From Hymenobacter sp. CRA2 (GTDB taxonomy: Bacteria > Bacteroidota > Bacteroidia > Cytophagales > Hymenobacteraceae): a stretch of DNA of 64,000 nucleotides. The translations under genes were made by a program, and so were the position numbers. Where the stretch lies: contig NZ_MVBC01000022.1 in the NCBI RefSeq assembly GCF_002007105.1, positions 1 through 64,000 of the forward strand, read 5' to 3'. Below the pieces are notes generated by a model. That model had not been told where the DNA came from and did not search any database. It saw only the letters and a list, made by a program, of their open reading frames with translations. This document shows positions 17,249-25,360 of this stretch, one piece after another; within the stretch, counting starts at the first letter, position 1; the number at the start of each line of letters is the position of its first letter.

Positions 17249-18676
17249 ATGCGCTTTTCTTTTATCGTCGCGGCGTTGGTGGCGGCCAGCGCTACGGCTC
17301 AGGCCCAGACGACCTTTCGGCTGACCAGCGTGCCGGCGGCTACGCCCGCCAACGCCACCCTGTACATGGCCGGCTCCTTCAACGGCTGGAACCCCGGCAG
17401 CGCGGCGCATTCGTTCACGCGCCAACCCGATGGCACGTACTCGCTCACGCTGCCGGCCAGCGTCACGGGCACCATCGAGTTCAAGTTTACCCGCGGGGCG
17501 TGGGCGTCCGTCGAAACCGACGCGCAAAACCAGGACATCAGCAACCGACGCTACACCATCGGCAGCGCGCCCGCCACGGTGGATGTGCAGGTGGCGAACT
17601 GGAAAGACCTCGGCGGCACGGCGCCCCCGCCGTGCCAGTCCACGGCGCTGCAACCGCAGGTGCAGGTCATCAGCACCGCTTTTCAGATGCCGCAGCTCGG
17701 CCGTACGCGCCGCGTGTGGGTGTATTTGCCGGCCGATTACGCCAGCAGCGGCCGGCGCTACCCCGTGCTCTACCTGCACGACGGCCAGAACGTGTTCGAT
17801 CAGTGCACCAGCTTTTCGGGCGAGTGGGGCGTGGATGAAGCCCTGAGCCAGCTCCAGCAGCAGGGGCAGGACCCCATCGGCTGCGTGGTAGTAGCCATCG
17901 ACAACGACGGCGCGCAGCGGCTTAACGAATATTCGCCCTGGAACAACCCCCAGTACGGCGGCGGGCAGGGCGACCAGTATGTGGAGTTTCTGGTGCAGAC
18001 GCTCAAGCCTTATATAGATGCGCACTACCGCACCCTGCCCGACCGGCTGAATACCGGCATCGGCGGCAGCAGCATGGGCGGGCTCATCTCGCTCTATACC
18101 GCGCTGAAGTACCCGGCCGTGTTCGGGCGGGCTGCCATTTTCTCGCCCGCTTTCTGGTTTGCGGAAGCTGACCTGAAGAACTATCTGCACCAGCACCGGG
18201 CTGCGGCGGCCCAGCCCACGCGCTTCTACTTTGTGGCCGGCGCGCAGGAAAGCCAGACCATGGTGCCGCTTATGGCCGCCGTGCGCGACTCACTGCAGCG
18301 CGCCGGTTACGCCGCCACCGACCTGAGCTACCAGACCCGCACCGACGGGCAGCACGCCGAGTGGTTTTGGCGCCGCGAGTTTCCGGCCGCTTACCAGTGG
18401 CTATTTCGCACCGGGGTCACGGCCACGACGCCTAGTGCCAAGGTAGGCTTTTCGCTCTTTCCCAATCCGGCGGCGCATACCCTGCGCGTGCTGCTGCCCA
18501 GCGGCTGGGTGCAGGCCAAGCTGGAAATCAGCGACTCCACGGGTCGGGTGTGGCTGCGGCGCACGCTCCGGCAGGCCGATAGTACCATCGGCGTCGCTGA
18601 CTTGCGGGCCGGCGCGTACACCGTGCGGCTAAAGCATGGTACGAGCAGCGCCGTGCAGCATTTTATTAAACAGTGA
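17249..18676 (+). CDS. Secreted esterase: glucan-binding-like N-domain, alpha/beta hydrolase, T9SS tail
   Basis: A 475-aa protein with a signal peptide (MRFSFIVAALVAASATAQAQ). A CBM20/48-like domain (about 20-115, LYMAGSFNGWNPGS ... IEFKFTRG) is followed by an esterase D/Fes-type alpha/beta hydrolase (about 135-395, VWVYLPADY ... YPVLYLHDGQNVFD). The nucleophile is S275 in GGSSMGG and the catalytic His is probably H369 (DGQHAEWF). A T9SS type A tail (LFPNPAAHTLRV ... GAYTVRLKHG) ends it. Family members cleave acyl esters from polysaccharides or from siderophores. Linked to susCDE and an amylase, it probably deacylates a glucan or works on ester-modified starch (inference). Confidence 0.88.
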   Translation: MRFSFIVAALVAASATAQAQTTFRLTSVPAATPANATLYMAGSFNGWNPGSAAHSFTRQPDGTYSLTLPASVTGTIEFKFTRGAWASVETDAQNQDISNRRYTIGSAPATVDVQVANWKDLGGTAPPPCQSTALQPQVQVISTAFQMPQLGRTRRVWVYLPADYASSGRRYPVLYLHDGQNVFDQCTSFSGEWGVDEALSQLQQQGQDPIGCVVVAIDNDGAQRLNEYSPWNNPQYGGGQGDQYVEFLVQTLKPYIDAHYRTLPDRLNTGIGGSSMGGLISLYTALKYPAVFGRAAIFSPAFWFAEADLKNYLHQHRAAAAQPTRFYFVAGAQESQTMVPLMAAVRDSLQRAGYAATDLSYQTRTDGQHAEWFWRREFPAAYQWLFRTGVTATTPSAKVGFSLFPNPAAHTLRVLLPSGWVQAKLEISDSTGRVWLRRTLRQADSTIGVADLRAGAYTVRLKHGTSSAVQHFIKQ

Positions 18677-18809
18677 CGAACAGCTGTTAGCATTTCCGCA
18701 AACCAAGCCGCGGATTGGCTGTTAAGTTTGAAGTATTGACGATATACGTACAGGTATTTTGAAAATTGTTAAAATTTAGCGTCAATCATTGAAATAATTT
18801 GATAAATGC

Positions 18810-18841
18810 TTGCGGCATCTTGACAGTCTGCTGTACTTTTG
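18810..18841 (+). promoter_or_regulatory. Putative trp operon promoter
   Basis: TTG at 18810-18812 and TACTTTTG at 18834-18841 match the Bacteroidetes -33 and -7 (TAnnTTTG) elements with 21 bases between them. Transcription would begin near 18848, about 16 bases before the leader peptide ATG. A TTGACA at 18820-18825 is too close to the -7 box to act as its partner. Confidence 0.6.
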
Positions 18842-18863
18842 TGCCGTCAACCATTCACTCACT

Positions 18864-18929
18864 ATGACTCTCGCTTCCACTTCTCAGCTGCTTTGGTGGT
18901 GGCCCAGCCGTTTTACCGGTCGGGACTAA
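18864..18929 (+). CDS. trpL: trp operon leader peptide, 21 aa with three consecutive Trp codons
   Basis: The ATG at 18864 opens 21 codons ending in TAA at 18927-18929. Codons 11-13 (18894-18902) are TGG TGG TGG, giving SQLLWWWPSR. The ORF lies between the putative promoter and a hairpin that precedes trpE, which is the classical arrangement for attenuation by ribosome stalling on Trp codons. In E. coli, trpL has two adjacent Trp codons; three in a row here makes chance very unlikely. Confidence 0.9.
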   Translation: MTLASTSQLLWWWPSRFTGRD

Positions 18930-18991
18930 TGCCCTGCGTCTGTTGAGTTGTTGAAGCAGTTGACCCTGCTACCCCTCAGAGTACTAGCAGT

Positions 18992-19019
18992 ACAAGCCCG
19001 GCCAACCAGCCGGGCTTGT
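18992..19019 (+). terminator. trp attenuator terminator hairpin
   Basis: ACAAGCCCGGC (18992-19002) pairs perfectly with GCCGGGCTTGT (19009-19019) around a 6-nt loop and is followed by TGCATTT. It lies 62 bases after the leader peptide stop and 49 before trpE. A smaller hairpin, CTGCTA/TAGCAG (18966-18971 with 18985-18990), precedes it. The competing antiterminator pairing was not resolved by eye. GTCGGG at 18919-18924 can pair with CCCGGC of the left arm (one G:U) and is a candidate. Confidence 0.82.
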
Positions 19020-19068
19020 TGCATTTAAGCCCGGTTGCTGCCACCTCATCCCGAGCCCCATTTCCGCC

Positions 19069-20550
19069 ATGTCTTCTCCCATTCAGCTCCGTACCCGCCA
19101 CCTGCGCCTGCCCGCCGATACCGTGACGCCCGTAGGCCTGTACCTGCGCCTGCGCGACCAGTACCCCGGCTGCCTGCTGCTGGAAAGCTCCGACTACCAC
19201 GCCCAGCAAAACGCGTTTTCCTACCTCGCCCTCGACGAACTGGCCCGTTTTGAGCTGCGCGGTGCCGAGCTGCTGGAGCGGCTGCCCAACGGGCAGGAGG
19301 AGCGCAGCACCCTGGCCGACCCGCGCCACGAGGCACTGGGCCGCTTGCGGACGTTTGCCAACCGGTTCACTGCCCCCGAAAGCGAACAGCCGTTTATTTC
19401 CGGCGGTCTGTTCGGCTTCATGGGCTACGGCGCGGCCCAGTACTGCGAGGACGTGACGTTTGACGGCGCCAAGCCCAGCCCGTACGAGCTGCCCGACGCC
19501 CGCTACGGCCTGTACCGCTACGTGCTGGCCCTGAACCACTACCGGCAGGAGCTGCACATCTTCGAGCACACGCCCGAAGGCGAGGAGCCCAACGAGGTGG
19601 CCCTGCAGCGTCTGCTGAGCGTGGTGCGCAGCCCCGTGCGGCCCACGTTCAGCTTCACGCTGGAAGGGGAGGAGACGACCAACCAGACCGACGACGAATT
19701 CCGCCGGGTGCTGGCCCAGGGGCAGAAGCATTGCCTGCGCGGCGACGTGTTCCAGATTGTGCTGGCCCGGCGCTTTCAGCAGCGTTTTCGCGGCGACGAG
19801 TTTCAGGTGTACCGCGCGCTGCGGGCTATCAACCCCTCGCCCTACCTGTTTTACTTCGACTACGGCCACTACCGCCTGCTGGGCTCCTCGCCCGAGCCGC
19901 AGTTGCGGGTAGCGCGCGGCGAGGCCAGCATTTTCCCTATTGCCGGCACCTTCCGCCGCACCGGCCACGACGCCGAGGACGCCGCCCTGGCCGAAAAGCT
20001 GGTGCAGGACCCCAAGGAAAACGCCGAGCACGTAATGCTGGTGGACCTGGCCCGCAACGATCTGGCCCGCCACGGCAAAAAGGTGGAAGTGCGCCGCTTC
20101 CGCGAAATCCAGTACTACTCGCACGTCATTCACCTGGTGAGCCACGTGGCTGCCACCCTGGCCGACGGCACCGACCCGCTGCAGGTAGCGGCCGATACTT
20201 TCCCGGCCGGTACGCTTTCGGGCGCGCCCAAAGTGCGGGCCATGCAACTTATCGACGAACTGGAGCCCACCGACCGTGGCCTCTACGGCGGCTGCATTGG
20301 CCACCTGGGCCTGAACGGCGACTTCAACCACGCCATTTTCATCCGCTCCTTCGTGAGCGTGGGCAACACTTTGTTTTACCAGGCCGGGGCCGGCGTAGTG
20401 GCCAAATCCGAAATAGAATCGGAGCTGAACGAAGTGCACCACAAGCTGGGCGCCCTGCGGCAGGCCATGAAGCAGGCCGCCAAAGCCGGCGAAGAAGTGT
20501 TAGCCACCGAAATCGGCGTCCGCGCCCCGCTGACCACGGCCGCGTTGTAG
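19069..20550 (+). CDS. trpE: Anthranilate synthase component I
   Basis: A 493-aa cytosolic enzyme making anthranilate from chorismate with ammonia supplied by TrpG. The N-terminal LLESSDYH matches the LLES feedback-binding site for tryptophan. Chorismate-binding motifs include LVDLARNDLARHGKKVEV, FPAGTLSGAPKVRAMQLIDE and YQAGAGVVAKSEIESELNE. Length and motifs are normal. It is the first structural gene of the operon, with trpG following after 36 bases. It is probably controlled by the Trp-codon leader upstream and by feedback through the LLES site. Confidence 0.97.
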   Translation: MSSPIQLRTRHLRLPADTVTPVGLYLRLRDQYPGCLLLESSDYHAQQNAFSYLALDELARFELRGAELLERLPNGQEERSTLADPRHEALGRLRTFANRFTAPESEQPFISGGLFGFMGYGAAQYCEDVTFDGAKPSPYELPDARYGLYRYVLALNHYRQELHIFEHTPEGEEPNEVALQRLLSVVRSPVRPTFSFTLEGEETTNQTDDEFRRVLAQGQKHCLRGDVFQIVLARRFQQRFRGDEFQVYRALRAINPSPYLFYFDYGHYRLLGSSPEPQLRVARGEASIFPIAGTFRRTGHDAEDAALAEKLVQDPKENAEHVMLVDLARNDLARHGKKVEVRRFREIQYYSHVIHLVSHVAATLADGTDPLQVAADTFPAGTLSGAPKVRAMQLIDELEPTDRGLYGGCIGHLGLNGDFNHAIFIRSFVSVGNTLFYQAGAGVVAKSEIESELNEVHHKLGALRQAMKQAAKAGEEVLATEIGVRAPLTTAAL

Positions 20551-20586
20551 TGCGCGCCGCATTTCTCACTGCCAGCCGTTTTTGCG

Positions 20587-21171
20587 ATGAACATCCTCGT
20601 TTTTGACAACTACGATTCCTTTACCTACAACCTCGTGCAGGTGCTGCGCGAGCTGGGCTACGGCGAGCAGCTGACCGTGCGCCGCAACGACCAGCTCGAC
20701 CTCGACGAAGTGGACGCCTACGACGCGGTGCTGCTCTCGCCCGGCCCCGGCATTCCGTCGGAAGCTGGCCTGATGCCCGAGCTGATCCGCCGTTACGCAC
20801 CCACCAAGCGCATTCTGGGCGTGTGCCTGGGCCACCAGGGCATTGCCGAAAGCTTCGGCGCCGAGCTGGTCAACCTCACCGATGTGCACCACGGCGTAGC
20901 CTCCGAAGCCACGGTGGCCGAGGCCGATGAGCGGCTGTTTCAGGGTCTGCCCGAGCGTTTTCGGGTGGGGCGCTACCACTCCTGGGCCGTGAAGCCCGGC
21001 TCCCTGCCCGAGTGCATCGAGGCCACGGCCTACGACGACGAGGGCGAAATCATGGCCCTGCGCCACAAAACCTACGACGTACGTGGGGTGCAGTTCCACC
21101 CCGAATCGGTGCTGACCGAACACGGCCACCAACTGCTCAAGAACTGGCTCGAAGGTGAAATTGTGAAGTAG
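20587..21171 (+). CDS. trpG: Anthranilate synthase component II (glutamine amidotransferase)
   Basis: A 194-aa class I glutamine amidotransferase. Catalytic Cys80 in GVCLGHQGI, His171 and Glu173 in QFHPES; the oxyanion segment LSPGPGIPSEAG is present. It hydrolyses glutamine and channels ammonia to TrpE. It could also serve 4-amino-4-deoxychorismate synthesis, as in organisms with one shared subunit. The last codons (GEIVK, stop TAG 21169-21171) form part of the left arm of an imperfect inverted repeat that ends just before trpD. Confidence 0.96.
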   Translation: MNILVFDNYDSFTYNLVQVLRELGYGEQLTVRRNDQLDLDEVDAYDAVLLSPGPGIPSEAGLMPELIRRYAPTKRILGVCLGHQGIAESFGAELVNLTDVHHGVASEATVAEADERLFQGLPERFRVGRYHSWAVKPGSLPECIEATAYDDEGEIMALRHKTYDVRGVQFHPESVLTEHGHQLLKNWLEGEIVK

Positions 21172-21258
21172 TGAAATGGTGAATTGACCGACCAGTCATT
21201 TCGCCTTTCTATTCGGGGCCACGGCGCTCCTCACAAATTCACCACTCACAACTTCACC
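21154..21258. repeat. Inverted-arm element between trpG and trpD (GGTGAA/TTCACC words)
   Basis: The left arm overlaps the trpG 3' end: GGTGAAATTGTGA at 21154-21166 and GGTGAATT at 21178-21185. The right arm carries AATTCACC at 21236-21243 and TCACAACTTCACC at 21246-21258, and ends 6 bases before the trpD ATG. The pairings are 8/8 and 12/13. The arms are built from repeats of a short word. Confidence 0.6.
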
Positions 21259-21264
21259 TCTATA

Positions 21265-22260
21265 ATGAAAGATTTGCTCACCGCCCTGTTCGACCACCAC
21301 ACCCTGAACCGTAGCGAGGCTCATGCCCTGATGCTGCGCCTGGGGCAGGGCGAAGTGAACGACGCGGAAGCCGCTGCCCTGCTGACGGTGTTCCGCATGC
21401 GCCCCATCACCGTGCCCGAGCTGGCTGGCTTCCGCGACGCGCTGCTGGAGCTGTGCCGCGACCCGGAGCTGGGCACCCACGAGGTGCTCGACATCGTGGG
21501 CACGGGCGGCGACGGCAAGGAAACGCTCAACATCAGCACCCTGGCCAGCTTCGTGGTGGCTGGGGCCGGCTACAAGGTGGTGAAGCACGGCAACTTCGGC
21601 GTCTCGTCGTCGGTAGGGGCGTCCAACATCCTGGCCTACTTCGGCTACGACTTCGACGCTACGCCGGACCACATGCGCCGGCTGCTCGATTCGGCCGGTA
21701 TCTGCTTTCTGCACGCGCCGGCCTTTCACCCGGCCATGCGCCGCGTAGCGCCTGTGCGCCGCGACCTGGGCGTGCGTACCTTCTTCAACATGCTCGGCCC
21801 GCTGATCAACCCGGCCCGGCCGGTGGCGCAGGTGCTGGGTGTGTACAGCCTGGAATTGCTACGCCTCTACCAGTATCTGCTGCAGGAAAGCGGCACCCGC
21901 TACGCCGTGGTGCACGCCCTCGACGGCTACGACGAGCTGAGCCTCACCGGCGAGGCAAAAATTGCCACCTCCGAGGGTGGTGAGCGGCTGCTGACGGCGG
22001 CCGCGCTCGGCCTACCGGTGTGCCGCGCCGAAGACCTCGTGGGCGGCCGCTCGGTAGAAGGCTCCGCCCGCATCTTCCGCGACGTGCTCGACGGCAAAGG
22101 CACCCGCCCGCAGTGCGATGTGGTGGCCGCCAACGCCGCCATGGGCATCTGCTGCATCAACCCCCGGATGTCCTTGCCCGACGCGCTGGAAGCCGCCTAC
22201 GAATCCCTGGACTCGGGCCGCGCCCGCCACGCCTTTCTGACGCTGCTCAATACCAAATAG
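21265..22260 (+). CDS. trpD: Anthranilate phosphoribosyltransferase
   Basis: A 331-aa enzyme joining anthranilate to PRPP. I use the ATG at 21265 (MKDLLTALFDHHTLNRSEAH); a TTG-started extension to 21184 would run through the intergenic repeat. Signature segments are DIVGTGGDGKETLNISTLAS (PRPP and Mg site) and KHGNFGVSSSVGASNIL, the Bacteroidetes-type version of KHGNRxxSS. It is followed by trpC after 81 bases. Confidence 0.96.
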   Translation: MKDLLTALFDHHTLNRSEAHALMLRLGQGEVNDAEAAALLTVFRMRPITVPELAGFRDALLELCRDPELGTHEVLDIVGTGGDGKETLNISTLASFVVAGAGYKVVKHGNFGVSSSVGASNILAYFGYDFDATPDHMRRLLDSAGICFLHAPAFHPAMRRVAPVRRDLGVRTFFNMLGPLINPARPVAQVLGVYSLELLRLYQYLLQESGTRYAVVHALDGYDELSLTGEAKIATSEGGERLLTAAALGLPVCRAEDLVGGRSVEGSARIFRDVLDGKGTRPQCDVVAANAAMGICCINPRMSLPDALEAAYESLDSGRARHAFLTLLNTK

Positions 22261-22341
22261 CCGCCGCTGCGCCGGCTTTTCTTTGAAACTCCATCACTCC
22301 AAATTCCCCAACGCTGCCCGCCCGGGCCAGGGGAGAGGCTT

Positions 22342-23175
22342 ATGAATAACACCGTTGCCCCCGCCGACGTGCTTGCCCGCATCGTGGCGCACAAGCGCCA
22401 GGAAGTAGCCGAACGCCGCGAACTGGTGCCCGAAAAGCTGCTTGAACGTAGCCAGTACATCGACTCGCCTACCTTGTCGCTGCGCGGCTACCTGCGCCGG
22501 CCCGAGCTGAGCGGCATCATCGCCGAGTTCAAGCGCCGCTCGCCCTCCAAGGGCTGGATCAACGAGTTTGCGCAGGTGGAGCGCACCACGCTGGGCTACA
22601 TGCAGGCCGGCGCTTCGGCCCTGTCGGTGCTCACCGATACCGAGTTCTTCGGCGGCCGCAACGAGGACCTGACTACCGCCCGCCGCTTCAACCTGTGCCC
22701 TATCCTGCGCAAGGACTTCGTGGTGGATGCCTACCAGCTGCTCGAAGCCCGCAGCATCGGGGCCGACGCCGTGCTGCTGATTGCCAGCGTGCTGAGCCCG
22801 CAGCAGGTGCGCCAGCTGGGCCGGCAGGCTCAGGACCTCGGCCTGGAAGTGCTGCTGGAAGTACATGACGCACAGGAGCTGCACCGCACCCTCGACGTAG
22901 CCTTGGATGCCGTGAACCTGGTGGGCGTGAACAACCGCGACCTGCGCGACTTCTCTGTCAGCATCGAGCGCAGCCTGGAGCTGGTGGAACAGCTGCCCGC
23001 TCACCTGGGCCGCGTGGCCGAAAGCGGCCTGCGCACCGCCCAGGACATTTTGCGCCTGCGTCAGGCCGGTTTCGACGGTTTCCTCATCGGGGAAACCTTC
23101 ATGCGCAACAGCCGCCCGGAGCGCGCCTGCGCCACCCTAGTGCAGCAGCTGCGCGAACTATCCGCCGGTCGCTAG
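22342..23175 (+). CDS. trpC: Indole-3-glycerol-phosphate synthase
   Basis: A 277-aa TIM-barrel enzyme that closes the indole ring. Hallmarks are EFKRRSPSKGWI (catalytic Lys region), LRKDFVVDAYQLLEARSIGA, GVNNRDLRDFSVSIERS and the phosphate site VAESGLRTAQD. It stands separate from trpF, unlike the E. coli TrpC-TrpF fusion; trpF begins 13 bases after its stop. Confidence 0.97.
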   Translation: MNNTVAPADVLARIVAHKRQEVAERRELVPEKLLERSQYIDSPTLSLRGYLRRPELSGIIAEFKRRSPSKGWINEFAQVERTTLGYMQAGASALSVLTDTEFFGGRNEDLTTARRFNLCPILRKDFVVDAYQLLEARSIGADAVLLIASVLSPQQVRQLGRQAQDLGLEVLLEVHDAQELHRTLDVALDAVNLVGVNNRDLRDFSVSIERSLELVEQLPAHLGRVAESGLRTAQDILRLRQAGFDGFLIGETFMRNSRPERACATLVQQLRELSAGR

Positions 23176-23188
23176 CCTTATCTGCGCT

Positions 23189-23863
23189 ATGACGCTGACT
23201 GCCTCTTCCTCGGCCCCAACGCTGCCCGCTCCGCGGCCTGACCGACCCTTATTAAAGGTGTGCGGGCTGAAGTACCCGGCCAATGTGGCCGCCGTGGCCG
23301 CGCTGCCGATGGACATGCTCGGCTTCATCTTCGCCCCGAAGTCGCCGCGCTTTGCGCTCAAGTCCTTGGATGCCGCGCAGATGCGGGCTTTGCCAGTGAC
23401 CAAAGTGGGCGTGTTCGTAAACGAGGCGCCCGCCGTTATCCGCCGCATTGCCCTGCACTTTGGCCTCACGGCCGTGCAGCTGCACGGGCAGGAAAGCCCA
23501 GCCGTATGCGCCGAATTGCGCGCCGCCGGGCTGCCGGTGCTCAAGGCCATTGGAGTAGGAGCGGAGTTGCACTTGCAGCAGCTCGAAGCCTACGCACCGC
23601 ACTGCGACTACTTCGTATTTGACACGAAAGGGCCCGCGGCGGGCGGCAACGGTACCGCCTTCGACTGGCAGCTGCTGCGCGGCTATAGCCTGTCCACGCC
23701 CTACCTGCTGGCCGGTGGCCTGGGGCCGGATAACGTCGCTGCGCTGCGTGAGCTGCACCTGCCCGGCTTGGCCGGTTTCGACATCAACAGCCGGGTGGAG
23801 CAGGAGCCAGGGCTGAAGAATACTGCTTTGATTCAGGAGTTTATCAGCGAATTGCGGGGCTAG
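23189..23863 (+). CDS. trpF: Phosphoribosylanthranilate isomerase
   Basis: A 224-aa TIM barrel. [11 protein letters not shown] holds the catalytic Cys in the usual KICG motif. [36 protein letters not shown] (catalytic Asp) and [10 protein letters not shown] are all present. The N-terminal 20 residues (Thr/Ala/Pro-rich) are longer than usual, so a later start is possible, but no internal ATG precedes the first strand. It converts N-(5-phosphoribosyl)anthranilate to the enol form used by TrpC. Confidence 0.96.
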   Translation: MTLTASSSAPTLPAPRPDRPLLKVCGLKYPANVAAVAALPMDMLGFIFAPKSPRFALKSLDAAQMRALPVTKVGVFVNEAPAVIRRIALHFGLTAVQLHGQESPAVCAELRAAGLPVLKAIGVGAELHLQQLEAYAPHCDYFVFDTKGPAAGGNGTAFDWQLLRGYSLSTPYLLAGGLGPDNVAALRELHLPGLAGFDINSRVEQEPGLKNTALIQEFISELRG

Positions 23864-23930
23864 GGTTTCGATCTGGGCCAGCCGGTGGTGCTGCTCCCAG
23901 CACCCCGATAACCGAACAACCACACCTTCC

Positions 23931-25118
23931 ATGAGCCAATACCAACCCTCCGCCCGCGGCTACTACGGCCAGTTCGGCGGCGCCTTTATCCCCGAAATGC
24001 TCTACCCCAACGTGGAAGAGCTGCGGGAGCAATACCTCGACATCCTGGCCGACCCGGCCTTTCAGCAGGAGTACCAGCAGCTGCTGCGCGACTACGTGGG
24101 CCGGCCCACGCCGCTGTTCCGCGCCGACCGCCTCTCGCAGAAGTACGGCGCCGCCATCTACCTCAAGCGCGAGGACCTTTGCCACACCGGTGCCCACAAG
24201 GTGAACAACACCGTGGGGCAGATCTTGCTGGCCGAGCGCCTGGGCAAAAAGCGCATCATCGCCGAAACCGGCGCCGGGCAGCACGGCGTGGCCACCGCCA
24301 CGGTGTGCGCCCTGCGCGGTCTGGAGTGCGTGGTGTACATGGGCGCCGTGGACATGGAGCGCCAGAAGCCCAACGTAGCCCGCATGCGCATGCTGGGCGC
24401 CGAGGTGCGGCCCGCCGTCAGCGGCTCGCAGACGCTCAAGGATGCCACCAACGAGGCCATCCGCGACTGGATCAGCAACCCCACCGACACGCACTACATT
24501 ATCGGCTCGGTGGTGGGCCCGCACCCGTATCCCGACCTGGTGGCCCGGCTGCAGTCGGTTATCAGCGAGGAAATGCGTCGGCAGCTACTCGATCAGGCCG
24601 GCCGTGAGTTGCCCGATTACGTGGTGGCCTGCGTGGGCGGCGGTTCCAACGCCGCCGGCGCCTTTTACCACTTCCTCGACGAGCCCGCCGTGCAGCTGGT
24701 AGCCGTAGAAGCTGCCGGCCACGGCGTGGATACCGATAAATCAGCCGCTACCTCGGTGCTGGGCCGCCCGGGCATCATCCACGGCAGCCGCACGCTGCTG
24801 ATGCAGGACGAGCACGGCCAGATTACCGAGCCACACTCGATTTCCGCCGGCCTCGATTATCCGGGCATCGGGCCGCTGCACGCCTTCCTGGCCGATTCGG
24901 GCCGCGCTCGGTTCATCAGCATCACCGACGCCGACGCCCTGCAGGCTGCCCAGCTGGTAAGCCGCCTCGAAGGCATCATCCCGGCCCTGGAAACGGCCCA
25001 CGCCTTCGCCGCCCTGGAGCAGATGGACCTGAAGCCCACGGACGTGGTAGTGGTGAACCTCTCCGGCCGCGGCGACAAAGACCTGGATACCTACCTGCGC
25101 GAGCTGCACCTGGCCTGA
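23931..25118 (+). CDS. trpB: Tryptophan synthase beta chain
   Basis: A 395-aa PLP enzyme of the standard TrpB1 type. The PLP lysine is K90 in [41 protein letters not shown] (phosphate cup) and [13 protein letters not shown] follow. It condenses indole with serine in a complex with TrpA, whose gene lies 236 bases downstream behind a repeat-containing gap. Confidence 0.97.
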   Translation: MSQYQPSARGYYGQFGGAFIPEMLYPNVEELREQYLDILADPAFQQEYQQLLRDYVGRPTPLFRADRLSQKYGAAIYLKREDLCHTGAHKVNNTVGQILLAERLGKKRIIAETGAGQHGVATATVCALRGLECVVYMGAVDMERQKPNVARMRMLGAEVRPAVSGSQTLKDATNEAIRDWISNPTDTHYIIGSVVGPHPYPDLVARLQSVISEEMRRQLLDQAGRELPDYVVACVGGGSNAAGAFYHFLDEPAVQLVAVEAAGHGVDTDKSAATSVLGRPGIIHGSRTLLMQDEHGQITEPHSISAGLDYPGIGPLHAFLADSGRARFISITDADALQAAQLVSRLEGIIPALETAHAFAALEQMDLKPTDVVVVNLSGRGDKDLDTYLRELHLA

Positions 25119-25130
25119 TGCCCGGCGGCA

Positions 25131-25200
25131 AATCGACCTATCGATTTGTCCCGGATAATAGGTCGATTTTAAAAAACGACCTGTCGTTTTGCCCCGGACA
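25131..25200. repeat. Duplicated short hairpin unit in the trpB-trpA gap
   Basis: Two imperfect copies of one unit lie 43 bases apart. Copy 1, near 25129-25156, reads CAAATCG-ACCTAT-CGATTTG followed by TCCCGG. Copy 2, near 25173-25196, reads AAAACGA-CCTG-TCGTTTT followed by GCCCCGG. Each is a 7-bp hairpin with a compensating change of stem sequence. GGTCGATTTT between them can also pair with copy 1. Confidence 0.55.
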
Positions 25201-25319
25201 TACCGTTGTCCTGCCCGTGAGATACGCACGTCACCCCGATGACAACGGTGTGTCACGCCGGCCAGGCCGCCGCGCCGGCGCCGCCCGTCAATCGTCCACA
25301 ACCGAAGGAAAGCGGAGCT

Positions 25320-25360
25320 AAAATCCGTGACATCCGTCAAATCCGCCCCAATCCGTGATT
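25320..25360. repeat. Reiterated AATCCGTGA word directly before trpA
   Basis: AAATCCGTGA, CATCCGTCA, AATCCGCCC and AATCCGTGA follow one another at about 10-nt intervals, the last one providing the GTG start of trpA (25355). Confidence 0.5.
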
